Assembly (NCBI RefSeq): GCF_002086795.1
Contig: NZ_MVIM01000002.1
Coordinates: 372,001 to 436,000, forward strand
Direction: 5' to 3'
Length of the DNA stretch: 64,000 bases
DNA from: Mycolicibacterium tusciae
Lineage (GTDB): Bacteria > Actinomycetota > Actinomycetes > Mycobacteriales > Mycobacteriaceae
Both the position numbers and the translations under genes were made by a program. The notes below the pieces were generated by a model. It had not been told where the DNA came from. It searched no databases and saw nothing but the letters and a program-made list of their open reading frames with translations. Below are positions 36,226 to 50,715 of this stretch, one piece after another; positions within the stretch are counted from its first letter, which is position 1; each line of letters starts with the position of its first letter.

Positions 36226-37787
36226 GGGCGCGGCTCGCTTGCCGTCGTCGCGATCTGCCGCGCGAGATCGGTCAGCTCGGTGCTGAGATACGGCGGGATG
36301 TCCGGAGCCTTGGCCTCGGCCCTGATGAGCCAGGCGATCGGCAGCGCCACGGTGTTCACGTAGCCGGGGGGTTGGGGCGTCGGTACCGTGTCGGGCGCTG
36401 TCGAGGCGCGCGACGTGACGAGGTACACCGATTGGTAGATGGTGTCTGGGCCTTGGCCGTACCGCCAATACCAGCCGCGGGCCGCCCAGACCGGGTCGTC
36501 GGGCGACTTGATCGTGCCCATGCGGTTGTCGAGGCTGTTGAAGGTCTGAATACCGGACGCGCGGCTGCGGAAGATCTGCTCGACGTGCGCGGGCGGAGCG
36601 GCGCCGTACCAGACGCCGACCCGCGTCGACGCAAACCGGCCGAGGTCTCGGCTCGAGAAGACGTCCAGGTACGCGACCATCCCCTCGTGCTCGAGGCGGA
36701 AGCGCCGCGCCGAACCGCCGTCACCAAGGATGCGGGGACCCCAGCCGTACGTGGTGGGCTCGGAGACCTTTATGCCGGCACTCTGCAGGCTGTTCACCCA
36801 GTCGGGCTGGACGCGAACCAGATCGGACGCATCGATGTACGGCGCGGGCCGCGGCGCGACGAAAACCGTCAACACTGTCGCCAGCACCGTCGCGACGACG
36901 AAAGCCATCGATCGGGGCGGCAGTGTCAACCGAAACGGTTGATGCGAGGTGCGCACCGAGAGGGCGCCGAGGACGGTCACCACCCCGGCGGGGACCAAGT
37001 ACACCATGGCCGGATGGGCGCCCTCCAGGGCCAACACACCGATGCCGCCGCCGACGAGGAGGATCGGTGGCACGTACCACCTGCGCTTGCTGCGACGCAG
37101 CGCGATCGTGACCGCCGCGACCGCGTATCCGACGGTGAGCCAGCCGAACGCGACGGTCGATCCGCCGAGGACGCCACCGAGTATCAGGAAGTTCGGCGGG
37201 AAGCACGCCGCCACGAAAAGCCAAGCGGGATAAGCGCGGAACGCGCGCCGTACCCCGAACGACGCGATCGACAACCCGAATATCCAGATCATCGGCAACA
37301 CCAACTCGGCGTGCCAGAACGCTGCCGCTGCCGGGATGCGCGGTAATGCGAGGTTGCTCGAGAATCCGGCGACGCTCATGATCACGACCGTGAGGATCAT
37401 GTCGAACTCGGCGTCGTTGATCTCGCGGTGACGGGGTTCGTAGACGACCGAATACGCAACGATCAATGCCCAGAGGGGCGCCAGCACGAGATACGCCGTC
37501 GGCGAGCCGTCGAGGATCGTGCGGATGTTGTTCCAGATCGCCGGGGCGAACGCGACCGCGGTCGACGCGGTGATCAGGGTTATCCGGAAGGCGGCCGATA
37601 TTCCCCCGGAGCGGCGGACGTAGGTGCCCGCTGTCTCCGGACCATCGGGCCGCTCGGGTACGAGGCGGATCGGCTGAGTTAACGCCTCGGGGTCGAGTCC
37701 GAGCAGCGGAGCAACATCGGCAGAGCCGCGGGCCCTCAGCGGAACCGTCGCCTCGGTCTTAGGGCCGATCGGCGGAGCGATCGTCAT
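36222..37787 (-). CDS. Polytopic membrane protein with extracellular domain, first gene of glycan operon
   Basis: 521 residues from the ATG at 37787: a Pro/Thr-rich cytoplasmic N-terminus of about 65 residues, roughly nine membrane segments, and a C-terminal extracytoplasmic domain of about 190 residues. The membrane half has the helix layout and a GVRRAFRAYPAWLFVAACFPP segment reminiscent of exosortases, and the C-terminal domain is faintly EpsI-like, but the exosortase catalytic Cys motif is not present. A GTG at 37889 would add 34 residues; I prefer 37787 because the added segment has no similarity or good ribosome site. Its stop overlaps the GT2 start by ATGA. Likely an accessory factor for polymer assembly or anchoring. 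Confidence 0.6.
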   Translation of the reverse strand: MTIAPPIGPKTEATVPLRARGSADVAPLLGLDPEALTQPIRLVPERPDGPETAGTYVRRSGGISAAFRITLITASTAVAFAPAIWNNIRTILDGSPTAYLVLAPLWALIVAYSVVYEPRHREINDAEFDMILTVVIMSVAGFSSNLALPRIPAAAAFWHAELVLPMIWIFGLSIASFGVRRAFRAYPAWLFVAACFPPNFLILGGVLGGSTVAFGWLTVGYAVAAVTIALRRSKRRWYVPPILLVGGGIGVLALEGAHPAMVYLVPAGVVTVLGALSVRTSHQPFRLTLPPRSMAFVVATVLATVLTVFVAPRPAPYIDASDLVRVQPDWVNSLQSAGIKVSEPTTYGWGPRILGDGGSARRFRLEHEGMVAYLDVFSSRDLGRFASTRVGVWYGAAPPAHVEQIFRSRASGIQTFNSLDNRMGTIKSPDDPVWAARGWYWRYGQGPDTIYQSVYLVTSRASTAPDTVPTPQPPGYVNTVALPIAWLIRAEAKAPDIPPYLSTELTDLARQIATTASEPRP

Positions 37788-37917
37788 CGGGTTCGTCCCG
37801 GCAAGGCGGCAGCTATCGAACCCGGTGAACATGCAGACTGCCGAGCAAACGAGCACAGGCGAGTGACGTAGGAAGTTTCCAAGATTCACCTCGGGGACGC
37901 CCTGGACAGGGACGTTC

Positions 37918-37998
37918 AGTTATGAGATTTGCTAAGGCAACAACGGGACTGATGGCGTGTTTGTGCTGAGATGCACGGTATCAGCAAATTCCGTAACT
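37918..37998. repeat. Inverted pair of 16-base elements, candidate regulator sites
   Basis: AGTTATGAGATTTGCT (37918-37933) recurs in reverse orientation at 37983-37998 as the complement of AGTTACGGAATTTGCT. Thirteen of 16 bases agree; 49 bases separate the arms. The pair sits directly upstream of the glycan operon and about 200 bases from pta. The spacing suits two bound protein dimers that loop DNA better than an RNA hairpin. Confidence 0.4.
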
Positions 37999-38185
37999 GG
38001 GTGTGACATATGAACAAAATCACACAGCCGTCAATATTTGGCAAAGGCTCACAGCGGGTATTCACGCTGCGCGAGCTGTATCACCGGCCCCCCGCGGCCG
38101 TCCTCGCAATCGTACGCGATCTTGATGACGAGCACGTCAATAGCCGTCCGGGCCGCGTGCCGCACACTCGGCCTCGCCCGTGCCC

Positions 38186-38191
38186 TAGGCT
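38186..38191 (+). promoter_or_regulatory. Candidate -10 element of a leaderless pta transcript
   Basis: TAGGCT (TANNNT pattern) ends seven bases before the GTG start of pta at 38199. If transcription begins at or next to that G, the mRNA is leaderless, which is common in mycobacteria. No Shine-Dalgarno sequence is seen before the GTG, in agreement. No strong -35 is visible. Confidence 0.45.
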
Positions 38192-38198
38192 TGTCCAC

Positions 38199-40271
38199 GT
38201 GCCCGCTGAGCCAACTTCGGGGATCTACATCGCTTCACCGGAAGGCGACACGGGCAAGTCGACAATCGCCCTTGGCATCCTTCATCGGCTCGCCACCAAC
38301 GTCGCAAAGGTTGGCGTCTTCCGCCCCATCACCCGGCTCGGCGAGGACCGCGACTACATCCTCGAGCTGTTGCTGTCGCAGGCGACCGCGGGATTGCCGT
38401 ACGAGGATTGTGTGGGCGTCAGCTATCAGCAGCTACACGAGGACCCCGATGCAGCGATCGGCGATATCGTCGACCGCTATCACCGGGTGGCCGACCAGTG
38501 CGACGCCGTGCTCATCGTCGGCAGTGACTACACCGACGTCGCCGCCCCCAGCGAGTTGTCGACGAATGCCCGCATCGCGGCAAACCTCGGCGCGCCCGTC
38601 GTCCTCGCAGTGAAGGCAAAAGACCGCAGTCCCGAACACGTCGCCCAGATCGTCGACGTGTGCCTGGCCGAGATCAGCGCCCAGCACGCGCACACCGCTG
38701 CGGTGGTGGCCAACCGCTGCGACCCGGATGGGATGGGCGCCCTGGCCGCAGCGCTCGAACCGTTCGGGCCCAAGTGTTACGTGCTGCCCGAGGAGCCGCT
38801 GCTGGTGGCGCCGTCGGTCGCCGAGTTGCAGGCCGCCGTGGAGGGCACGGTGATCGCGGGCGATCCCGCACTGCTTTCGCGTGAGGCGATGGACGTGCTG
38901 GTGGCGGGCATGACCGCCGAGCACGTGCTGGAGCGGCTGAACGAAGGCGTTGCCGTCATCACGGCGGGCGACCGATCCGATGTCGTGCTCGCAGTCGTGA
39001 GCGCGCACGCCGCCGAAGGCTTCCCGTCGCTGTCCTGCCTGATCCTCAACGGCGGCCTCGAACTGCACCCATCGATCGCCTCGTTGGTGTCAGGTCTGGG
39101 TCTGCGCCTGCCGATCCTCGCGACGCGGTTCGGCACGTTCGAGACGGCCAGCCGGGTGGCGTCGGCGCGCGGCAGGGTCACCGCGACCTCGGTGCGCAAG
39201 ATCGACACCGCACTGGCGCTGATGGACGCACACGTCGACATCGCCGACCTGCTCGCACAGTTGACCATCGTGATGCCCTCGGTCGTCACCCCGCAGATGT
39301 TCACGTACCAGCTGCTGGACTGGGCGCGCTCGGACCGCAAACGCATTGTGCTGCCCGAAGGCGACGACGATCGCATCCTCACCGCGGCGGGCCGGCTGTT
39401 GAAGCGCGGCGTCGCTGACCTGACGATCCTCGGAGAGGAAGCCCAGATCCGCGCGCGGGCAGCTGAACTGGGTCTGGACCTTTCTGCGGCAGCGGTGCTC
39501 GACCCGAAGACCAGCGAGCTGTGCGACAAATTCGCCGAACAGTACGCCGAGTTGCGCAAACACAAGGGCGTCACCGTCGAGCATGCCCGCGAGATCATTC
39601 ACGACGTCTCGTATTTCGGCACCATGCTCGTGCACAACGACATCGTCGACGGCATGGTGTCCGGCGCTCGCCACACCACTGCCCACACTGTGCGGCCGTC
39701 GTTCGAGATCATCAAGACATTGCCCGACGTGTCGACGGTGTCGAGCATCTTCCTGATGTGCCTCGCCGACCGGGTGCTCGCCTACGGCGACTGCGCGATC
39801 GTGCCCGACCCGACATCGGAACAGCTCGCCGACATAGCCGTATCGTCGGCCCGCACCGCCGCGAGGTTCGGTATCGAGCCGCGAGTGGCGATGCTGTCGT
39901 ACTCGACCGGTACCAGTGGCACCGGAGCTGACGTCGACAAGGTCAGGGCCGCAACGGAACTCGTACGCGAGCGAGAGCCGGAGTTGCTGGTCGACGGGCC
40001 AATTCAGTACGACGCGGCGGTCGAACCGTCGGTGGCGAAGACGAAGATGCCCGACTCGAAGGTCGCCGGGCACGCCACCGTGCTGATCTTCCCCGACCTC
40101 AATACCGGCAACAACACCTACAAGGCGGTCCAGCGAAGCGCCGGCGCGATCGCGATCGGCCCCGTGTTGCAGGGCCTGAAGAAACCGGTCAACGATCTGT
40201 CGAGGGGCGCACTGGTGGCGGACATCGTCAACACCGTCGCGATCACGGCGATTCAGGCACAAACGCTGTGA
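38199..40271 (+). CDS. pta: Phosphate acetyltransferase
   Basis: 690 residues, the same length as M. tuberculosis Pta. Converts acetyl-CoA and phosphate to acetyl phosphate and CoA. The N-terminal half is the DRTGG/BioD-like P-loop domain ([10 protein letters not shown]), and the C-terminal half is the catalytic PTA_PTB domain (MFTYQLL to AIQAQ) with [18 protein letters not shown] and [19 protein letters not shown] at 38199 is chosen because similarity begins there ([10 protein letters not shown]). The stop overlaps ackA by 4 bases (GTGA), giving the usual pta-ackA operon. Confidence 0.96.
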   Translation: MPAEPTSGIYIASPEGDTGKSTIALGILHRLATNVAKVGVFRPITRLGEDRDYILELLLSQATAGLPYEDCVGVSYQQLHEDPDAAIGDIVDRYHRVADQCDAVLIVGSDYTDVAAPSELSTNARIAANLGAPVVLAVKAKDRSPEHVAQIVDVCLAEISAQHAHTAAVVANRCDPDGMGALAAALEPFGPKCYVLPEEPLLVAPSVAELQAAVEGTVIAGDPALLSREAMDVLVAGMTAEHVLERLNEGVAVITAGDRSDVVLAVVSAHAAEGFPSLSCLILNGGLELHPSIASLVSGLGLRLPILATRFGTFETASRVASARGRVTATSVRKIDTALALMDAHVDIADLLAQLTIVMPSVVTPQMFTYQLLDWARSDRKRIVLPEGDDDRILTAAGRLLKRGVADLTILGEEAQIRARAAELGLDLSAAAVLDPKTSELCDKFAEQYAELRKHKGVTVEHAREIIHDVSYFGTMLVHNDIVDGMVSGARHTTAHTVRPSFEIIKTLPDVSTVSSIFLMCLADRVLAYGDCAIVPDPTSEQLADIAVSSARTAARFGIEPRVAMLSYSTGTSGTGADVDKVRAATELVREREPELLVDGPIQYDAAVEPSVAKTKMPDSKVAGHATVLIFPDLNTGNNTYKAVQRSAGAIAIGPVLQGLKKPVNDLSRGALVADIVNTVAITAIQAQTL

Positions 40272-41401
40272 GTCGCGTCCTGGTCGTGAACTCGGGGTCG
40301 TCATCGCTGAAATATGCTGTGGTGGAGTCAGATTCGGGCAGTATGATCGCCGACGGCATAGTCGAGAGGATCGGGGACGACGGGGGAGTTCCCGACCACG
40401 CCGCGGCGTTACAGGTGGTGTTCGACGAACTGGCCGACGATATGGCCGGACTCGTGGCCGTTGGTCATCGGGTGGTGCACGGGGGTCCGGACCTCTATCG
40501 GCCCGCGCTGGTCGACGACGCCTTGATCGCCAAGCTGGAAGCACTGTCTCCGCTTGCGCCGCTGCACAATCCCCCCGCGCTGCTGGGTATCGAAGTGGCT
40601 CGCAAAGCGCTGCCCGATTTACCGCACGTCGCCGTATTCGACACCGCCTTCTTTCACGACCTTCCACCCGCCGCGGCCACCTACGCGATCGACCGCGATA
40701 TCGCGGCGCAGTGGAACATCCGGCGCTATGGATTCCACGGCACATCGCACCAGTTCGTCAGCGAGCGGGCCGCCGAATTCCTCGGTGTACCACTGGATTC
40801 GCTGCGCCAGATCGTGTTACACCTCGGCAACGGCGCGTCGGCGTCGGCGATAGCCGGCGGCCGTCCCGTTGATACCTCCATGGGATTGACACCGATGGAG
40901 GGTCTGGTGATGGGCACCCGCTCCGGAGATATCGATCCCGGGATCATCACCTATCTGTCGCGCACCGCCGAGATGAGTGTCGAGGACATCGAGTCGATGC
41001 TCAACCGTCGCTCCGGAATGCTGGGCCTCGGCGGTGAGATCGACTTCCGGGTCCTCCACCAGCGCATCGAATCCGGCGATCCGGCAGCACAATTGGCCTA
41101 CGAGGTCTACATCCACCGGTTGCGCAAGTACATCGGCGCCTACCTCGCGGTGCTCGGTTCGGCCGACGTCATCACCTTCACCGCCGGGGTCGGCGAGAAC
41201 GACGCCGCTGTCCGTCGCGACGCGCTGAGCGGAATGTCGGCGCTGGGTGTCGAGCTCGACGAGGAACTCAACGCCGAGCGAAGCAAGGGCGCACGCCGGA
41301 TCTCGGCAGAGAGCTCGAGCACGACCGTGCTCGTGGTTCCCACCGACGAGGAGCTGGCGATCGCCAGGGCCTGCGTCTCCGTGGTTACTGAACTGGGGTG
41401 A
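40268..41401 (+). CDS. ackA: Acetate kinase
   Basis: 377 residues. Makes ATP and acetate from acetyl phosphate and ADP, completing the Pta-AckA overflow pathway. Signature sequences of the ASKHA fold are present: [15 protein letters not shown] at the N-terminus, [38 protein letters not shown] and [12 protein letters not shown] start within the pta stop. The last 17 bases overlap the 3' end of the convergent STAS gene. Confidence 0.96.
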   Translation: MSRVLVVNSGSSSLKYAVVESDSGSMIADGIVERIGDDGGVPDHAAALQVVFDELADDMAGLVAVGHRVVHGGPDLYRPALVDDALIAKLEALSPLAPLHNPPALLGIEVARKALPDLPHVAVFDTAFFHDLPPAAATYAIDRDIAAQWNIRRYGFHGTSHQFVSERAAEFLGVPLDSLRQIVLHLGNGASASAIAGGRPVDTSMGLTPMEGLVMGTRSGDIDPGIITYLSRTAEMSVEDIESMLNRRSGMLGLGGEIDFRVLHQRIESGDPAAQLAYEVYIHRLRKYIGAYLAVLGSADVITFTAGVGENDAAVRRDALSGMSALGVELDEELNAERSKGARRISAESSSTTVLVVPTDEELAIARACVSVVTELG

Positions 41402-41786
41402 GCAGCGGCGATGCCTTCTCCAGCGGCAGCGCACCCTCGGGATCGCAGATCGCGAGGAGACGACGGACCTGCTTGCCGGCCTGCAGCACCCACGTGGCTT
41501 CGCATCCGCAACAGATCACGTTGATGTTGTGCAGTGCGGCGAAACCCGCGGTGCCGAGGAAATCCACCAGCCGTAGGTCGATGATCACGTGCGTCGAACC
41601 CGCGATGTGACGCTGGACGTAGCCGGCGAGTTCACGGCTGTTCGCCGCGTCGATCTCACCCTCAACGGTGACGGTGACCGTTGACGGGCCATCGCGGTGT
41701 GCGCTGAACACGCCGCGGTGGTGCACCTCGCGCCTGCCGATGGATTCGGGATCGGGTCTGAATACGCGGGAAGTACTGATGGTCAC
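41385..41786 (-). CDS. STAS-domain protein, anti-sigma factor antagonist-like
   Basis: 133 residues. The central and C-terminal part (about 35-115) has the STAS fold signature with [18 protein letters not shown]. Where SpoIIAA-type proteins have the phosphorylated serine of DSSG, this one has DFLG followed by Thr79, so classical serine phosphorylation is doubtful. Four cysteines are present: 92, 93, 95 (ICCGC) and 114. The mycobacterial antagonist RsfA is regulated by a disulfide, so redox control is a possibility. No sigma factor or anti-sigma gene is adjacent. A 206-base gap separates it from the pknG stop; both genes lie on the minus strand. Confidence 0.78.
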   Translation of the reverse strand: MTISTSRVFRPDPESIGRREVHHRGVFSAHRDGPSTVTVTVEGEIDAANSRELAGYVQRHIAGSTHVIIDLRLVDFLGTAGFAALHNINVICCGCEATWVLQAGKQVRRLLAICDPEGALPLEKASPLLTPVQ

Positions 41787-41992
41787 TGTGGGCTCCTCAG
41801 TCGAACTGGGATGCCGTCAGGGGGTCAGGCCCTACTTCTCAAAGCCGCTGTGACGTCATAGGTTGGTTGTCATCTCAAGCTGAGGGAAACGCTACTACGA
41901 ATTCCGTCGGATGACTATGGCAGGTTGATGAGGGATTACTGCTCGTAACACCTGCGACCCCGGCCAGATGCTACGGATTTCGTTGCTGATCG

Positions 41993-45218
<3,226 letters not shown>

Positions 45219-45222
<4 letters not shown>

Positions 45223-46538
45223 CTGTACTCACTCAACCTCGGCCACAAACCCAGTGCCACCGCCAACGCCGCGACGACGGACAACACCGCTGCCCCGACG
45301 GTAGCGCCGGAGAGCACGCGGTGGGCGTTGACGATGTCGCTGCGCAGCTGGCTGCGACTCTCCTCGATGCCCTTGCCGAGCGCGTCGTCGAGCTTGTTGA
45401 ACGCCGGAGTGGAGTCGTCTTGGCCGGTGCCCAGCGCCACCTGGGTGGCCGCCTGATAGTTGCCGACGGCGATGTAGGCGTTGATCCGGTCGTCGGCCGC
45501 CCGCCATTTCTTGAGCAGTTGTTCCGCGTCGGCCAGATCGGTCTTGTCTATGACGTCGTCGCGGGCGAGGTAGTCCGAAAGCTGCTGCTGCATCACGTCG
45601 ATGCGCTGGTAGTACGACTGCTTGCGCACGTCCTCGTCGCCGCGCCGAATCAGCGAAAGGGTTTCGTCGGCGCGGGCCTGCTGGGCGGTGATGGCCAGGG
45701 TGGTCACGGTCTTGAGTGACTCGGCGGCGGTGTCCTTGGCGCTGCGGCTGTCCGCGGTCGAGATGATCAGCGCGGTTCCGACCCACACCAGCATGATCAG
45801 CACCGCCAGCCCACCCGCGATGAAACCGATGTTGATGCGACGCCGCGTCCGGCGGGCCAGCCAGCGGTTGGCGAAGACACCGAACAACAACGTCGCGAGC
45901 ACGACGAGGATCACCGGACCCGGAATGCGTGTCGAGGCCGTGGTCTCCGCGTCCACCCGAGCCGAGGTCTCCTCGTAGAGACGCTGCGCGTCGGGCAGGA
46001 TGCGCGTCTGCATCAGGGCCGACGCCTCGGACAGATAGGAAGATCCGACCGGATTTCCGGCCCGGTTGTTGGTGCGCGCCGTCTCGACCAGCCCGGTGTA
46101 TACCGACAGTTCGGCATTGACCCGGCCGAGCAACTGCACCATCGGCTCGTCGGTGAGACCACTCGACGCCCTGGTGACCGCGACCGACGCGTCGGTGATC
46201 GCCTGCTCGTAGCGTTGCCGGACGTTGCGAGGCTCGGCGCCGGCGATGAACGCCGTGGCCGCCGCCGCGTCGGCCACCGACAGCGTCGTGTACAGCTGCC
46301 CCGCGGCGAACGCCAACGGCTCGGTGTGGTTGAGAACGGTGGTCAAGGCCGCCTGGCGGTCGTTGATCGTCGTCGACGTGGCAAAGGCGCTCGCGATCAC
46401 CAACGCGGACAGCACGACGCCGATGCTCAGAATCCGGCCAGGGGTGGTCCAGAGGAACCACCAGCGTGGGTGCGCTGGTGTTGTGGGCGACCGCGACGCG
46501 AGTGGCTCGGTCGACGGATGCGCCAACTCCACAGTCAC
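45219..46538 (-). CDS. glnX: Transmembrane sensor GlnX
   Basis: 439 residues (Rv0412c position). Four membrane segments at about 33-54, 207-225, 234-255 and 413-432 separate two helical extracytoplasmic domains, a layout like that of bacterial chemoreceptor sensor regions. Proposed to relay GlnH occupancy to PknG. First gene of the coupled operon glnX-glnH-pknG. On the minus strand TAGAGT (46586-46581) upstream of the start is a possible -10. Confidence 0.88.
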
Positions 46539-46625
46539 GCGCGCGGACCTGCTTTCCGGCTATCGTTTCTCGACCGTTCCACTCTATAAAAAAATCCTAA
46601 GAGCTTCATCGAAGACGCGCGTCCG

Positions 46626-46631
46626 TATTCT
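46626..46631 (+). promoter_or_regulatory. Candidate -10 element of a leaderless mutT3 transcript
   Basis: TATTCT ends six bases before the GTG at 46638, matching the mycobacterial TANNNT element at the distance expected if the mRNA starts at the initiation codon. No ribosome binding site lies before the GTG. The -35 region is poor. Confidence 0.45.
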
Positions 46632-46637
46632 TGACGC

Positions 46638-47144
46638 GTGCGCGGCGATGGCGACGGCTGGGTGGTGTCCGGTACCGGCTCGTGGTTCTGGGGTAGGCAT
46701 GGTGCTGCGGGTCTGTTGCTGCGGGCGCCGCACCCCGACGGTTCGGCCGCGGTGCTGCTGCAGCATCGGGCGGCCTGGAGTCATCAGGGTGGAACGTGGG
46801 GTCTGCCGGGCGGTGCGCGCGACAGTCACGAAACCGTCGAACAGGCCGCAATCCGGGAGGCGCACGAGGAAGCCGGACTGTCCGAGGATCAACTCACGGT
46901 GCGCACGAAGGTCGTCACCAAAGAGGTGTTCGGCGAAGACGACACCTACTGGAGCTACACGACCGTCATCGCCGACGCCCCCGAACAGCTACCGACCACA
47001 CCCAATCGGGAGAGTGCCGAACTCCGGTGGGTCGCCGAAGACGACGTCGCGGATCTGCCCCTGCATCCTGGCTTCGCCGCCAGCTGGGCGCGGTTGCGCA
47101 CCGAGTCGGCATCGATCCCGCTGCTGGTCAACAAGCAGCTCTGA
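46638..47144 (+). CDS. mutT3: Nudix hydrolase MutT3
   Basis: 168 residues. The Nudix box is complete at 59-81 (G-x5-E65-x7-R73-E74-x2-E77-E78-x-G80-L81), so the Mg-dependent pyrophosphatase should be active; MutT-type members remove damaged nucleotides. It follows M. tuberculosis MutT3 ([37 protein letters not shown]) but ends soon after that, so it lacks the C-terminal extension I remember there. Divergent from glnX; 3' end overlaps thiE by 17 bases. Confidence 0.92.
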   Translation: MRGDGDGWVVSGTGSWFWGRHGAAGLLLRAPHPDGSAAVLLQHRAAWSHQGGTWGLPGGARDSHETVEQAAIREAHEEAGLSEDQLTVRTKVVTKEVFGEDDTYWSYTTVIADAPEQLPTTPNRESAELRWVAEDDVADLPLHPGFAASWARLRTESASIPLLVNKQL

Positions 47145-47799
47145 GCTCTTCCTTCAACTGTCGCGCCGCCGCGGACGGATCGTCGGCCGCGGTGATCGCG
47201 CGCACCACCACGACCCGGCGTGCCCCGGCGGCAACGACCTCCGGCAGCCGCGCAGCGTCGATCCCGCCGATGGCGAACCACGGTTTGCGCGTCCCGGACT
47301 GCGCGGCAGCGCGCACGAGGTCCAGGCCCGGTGCTGGGCGGCCGGGCTTCGTCGGCGTCGGCCAGCACGGCCCGACGCAGAAATAGTCGACGTCCTCTGA
47401 CGTCGCCGCGGCCACCTGCGCCTCGTCGTGGGTGGATCGGCCGATCAGCGGGCCGTCGCCGATGATGCGGCGGGCGATCGGAAGTGGCAGGTCGTCCTGG
47501 CCGAGGTGCAGCACGTCGGCGCCTGCGGCCAAGGCGATGTCGGCCCGGTCGTTGACCGCCAGCAACGCGTCGTGCCGGCGGGCGGCATCGGCGAGGACGG
47601 CCAGGGCCTCGAGTTCTCCGCGCGCCTCCAGCGGCCCGAACCGCTGCTCACCCGGTGAACCCTTGTCCCGCAACTGAATGATGTCGACCCCGCCGGCCAG
47701 GGCCGCATCGGCGAATTCGGCGAGGTCACCGCGCTCGCGCCGGGCGTCGGTGCACAGGTAGAGCGAGGATCCGGCGAGACGTTCGGAGGCTTTGTGCAC
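47128..47799 (-). CDS. thiE: Thiamine-phosphate synthase
   Basis: 223 residues. Joins hydroxymethylpyrimidine diphosphate and thiazole phosphate to thiamine phosphate. TIM-barrel motifs: [73 protein letters not shown] and FAIGGI. GTG start at 47799. It is divergent from the thiOSG operon and is not preceded on its own strand by the riboswitch, which points the other way. Confidence 0.95.
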   Translation of the reverse strand: MHKASERLAGSSLYLCTDARRERGDLAEFADAALAGGVDIIQLRDKGSPGEQRFGPLEARGELEALAVLADAARRHDALLAVNDRADIALAAGADVLHLGQDDLPLPIARRIIGDGPLIGRSTHDEAQVAAATSEDVDYFCVGPCWPTPTKPGRPAPGLDLVRAAAQSGTRKPWFAIGGIDAARLPEVVAAGARRVVVVRAITAADDPSAAARQLKEELRAAC

Positions 47800-47828
47800 A
47801 CCGCGACGCTAGCGACTACCGTGGATTC

Positions 47829-47922
47829 TCGACACGGGAGTCCCGGGACCGGGGACTGAGAGTGGGCACGCCCTGCCCTTACCGTCACGCACCTGATCCG
47901 GGTCATGCCGGCGAAGGGAGGG
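47829..47922 (+). promoter_or_regulatory. TPP riboswitch (THI element) upstream of thiO
   Basis: Conserved core elements are all present in order: the ACACGGGAG start of P1/P2 (47832-47840), CTGAGA (47856-47861), ACCTGATCCGGGT (47891-47903) and ATGCCGGCGAAGGGAGG (47905-47921). The last segment contains the thiO ribosome binding site, so binding of thiamine pyrophosphate should hide it and block translation. A TACCGT hexamer at 47817-47822 could be the promoter -10. Confidence 0.96.
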
Positions 47923-47925
47923 GAA

Positions 47926-48974
47926 ATGGCAGAAAGATCACTCGCAGTCATCGGCGGCGGCGTCATTGGGCTCGCGGTCGCACGACGGGCTGCGCTCGAC
48001 GGTTGGACTGTGCGCGTGCACCGTAGCGACGAGCCCGGCTCCTCCTGGGTGGCAGGCGGCATGCTCGCCCCGCACAGCGAGGGCTGGCCCGGCGAGGAGC
48101 GGCTGCTACGGCTGGGGCTCGCGTCGCTGGCAATGTGGAACCGGGTGGGCGCAGGGTCTTTCCTCGACGGCCTTCCCGGCAGCGTGGTCACCGCGCGCGA
48201 ATCGCTGGTCGTCGCCGTCGATCGGGCCGACGCCGCGGACCTGAAGACCGTCGGCGAGTGGTTGGCGGCTCAGGGGCATCCGGTCGAGCCAACGACCGCC
48301 GCGCGCGAGATCGAACCGCTGCTCGCGCAGGGCATCCGGCACGGCTTTCGTGCCGAAACCGAACTGGCCGTGGACAATCGGGCGATGGTCGACGCCCTGG
48401 CCGGGCACTGCGAACGCCTCGGAGTGCGATGGGCGCCGCCGGTCGCTGAGTTGACCGACGCTGAGGCGGACGCCGTGGTGATCGCCAACGGCATCGACGC
48501 GCCGTCGTTGTGGCCCGGTTTGCCGATCCGCCCGGTGAAGGGAGAAGTGCTTCGGCTGCGCTGGCGCCGGGGGTGCATGCCGGTACCGCAGCGCGTGATC
48601 CGCGCACGAGTGCACGGCCGCCAGGTGTACCTCGTTCCGCGGCACGACGGCGTGGTCGTCGGCGCCACCCAGTACGAACACGGACGCGACACCGCGCCCG
48701 TCGTCACCGGTGTGCGCGAACTGCTCGACGACGCGTGTGCTGTGATGCCCGCGCTCGGGGAGTACGAGTTCGCCGAGTGCGCAGCCGGTCTGCGTCCGAT
48801 GACGCCCGACGGACTGCCCGTCGTCGGCCGGCTCGACGAACGCACCCTGGTCGCCGGTGGACACGGACGCAACGGCTTTCTGCTGGCACCGTGGACGGCC
48901 GAGGCGATACTGGGGGAGCTGAACGGTGTTCCGCTGCCCGAAGCTGATCTGGTGGGAAGTGCGGTGAGGAGCCA

Positions 48975-48978
<4 letters not shown>
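47926..48978 (+). CDS. thiO: Glycine oxidase ThiO
   Basis: 350 residues. FAD-dependent amine oxidase that turns glycine into dehydroglycine for the thiazole ring. N-terminal dinucleotide motif VIGGGVIGLAVARR, the WVAGGMLAPHSEG substrate-side segment, RPVKGEVLRLR and the C-terminal RPMTPDGLPVVGRL and GHGRNGFLLAP loops. ATG at 47926 follows the AAGGGAGGGG site inside the riboswitch. Stop overlaps thiS (ATGA). Confidence 0.94.
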
Positions 48979-50705
<1,727 letters not shown>

Positions 50706-50715
50706 CGTGGTGGCG

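Larger units (their letters stand above)
37788..38198. other. Divergent non-coding region between glycan operon and pta
   Basis: About 410 bases, less GC-rich than its surroundings in its middle part (37918-38045). It must hold the promoter of the minus-strand glycan operon and that of pta. It contains a pair of inverted 16-base elements and a smaller inverted repeat, GTGTGA (38001-38006) with TCACAC (38020-38025). An open frame at 38010 runs into pta but encodes sequence unlike Pta and is not taken as coding. Confidence 0.55.

Noticed and set aside
38001..38025. CRP-type site GTGTGA...TCACAC before pta
   Set aside because: The half-sites are 13 bases apart, whereas CRP sites need six; kept only as an inverted repeat.
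38010..38198. N-terminal extension of Pta from an ATG at 38010
   Set aside because: The extra 63 residues are unlike Pta, composition changes at 38199, and the GTG at 38199 gives the normal length.
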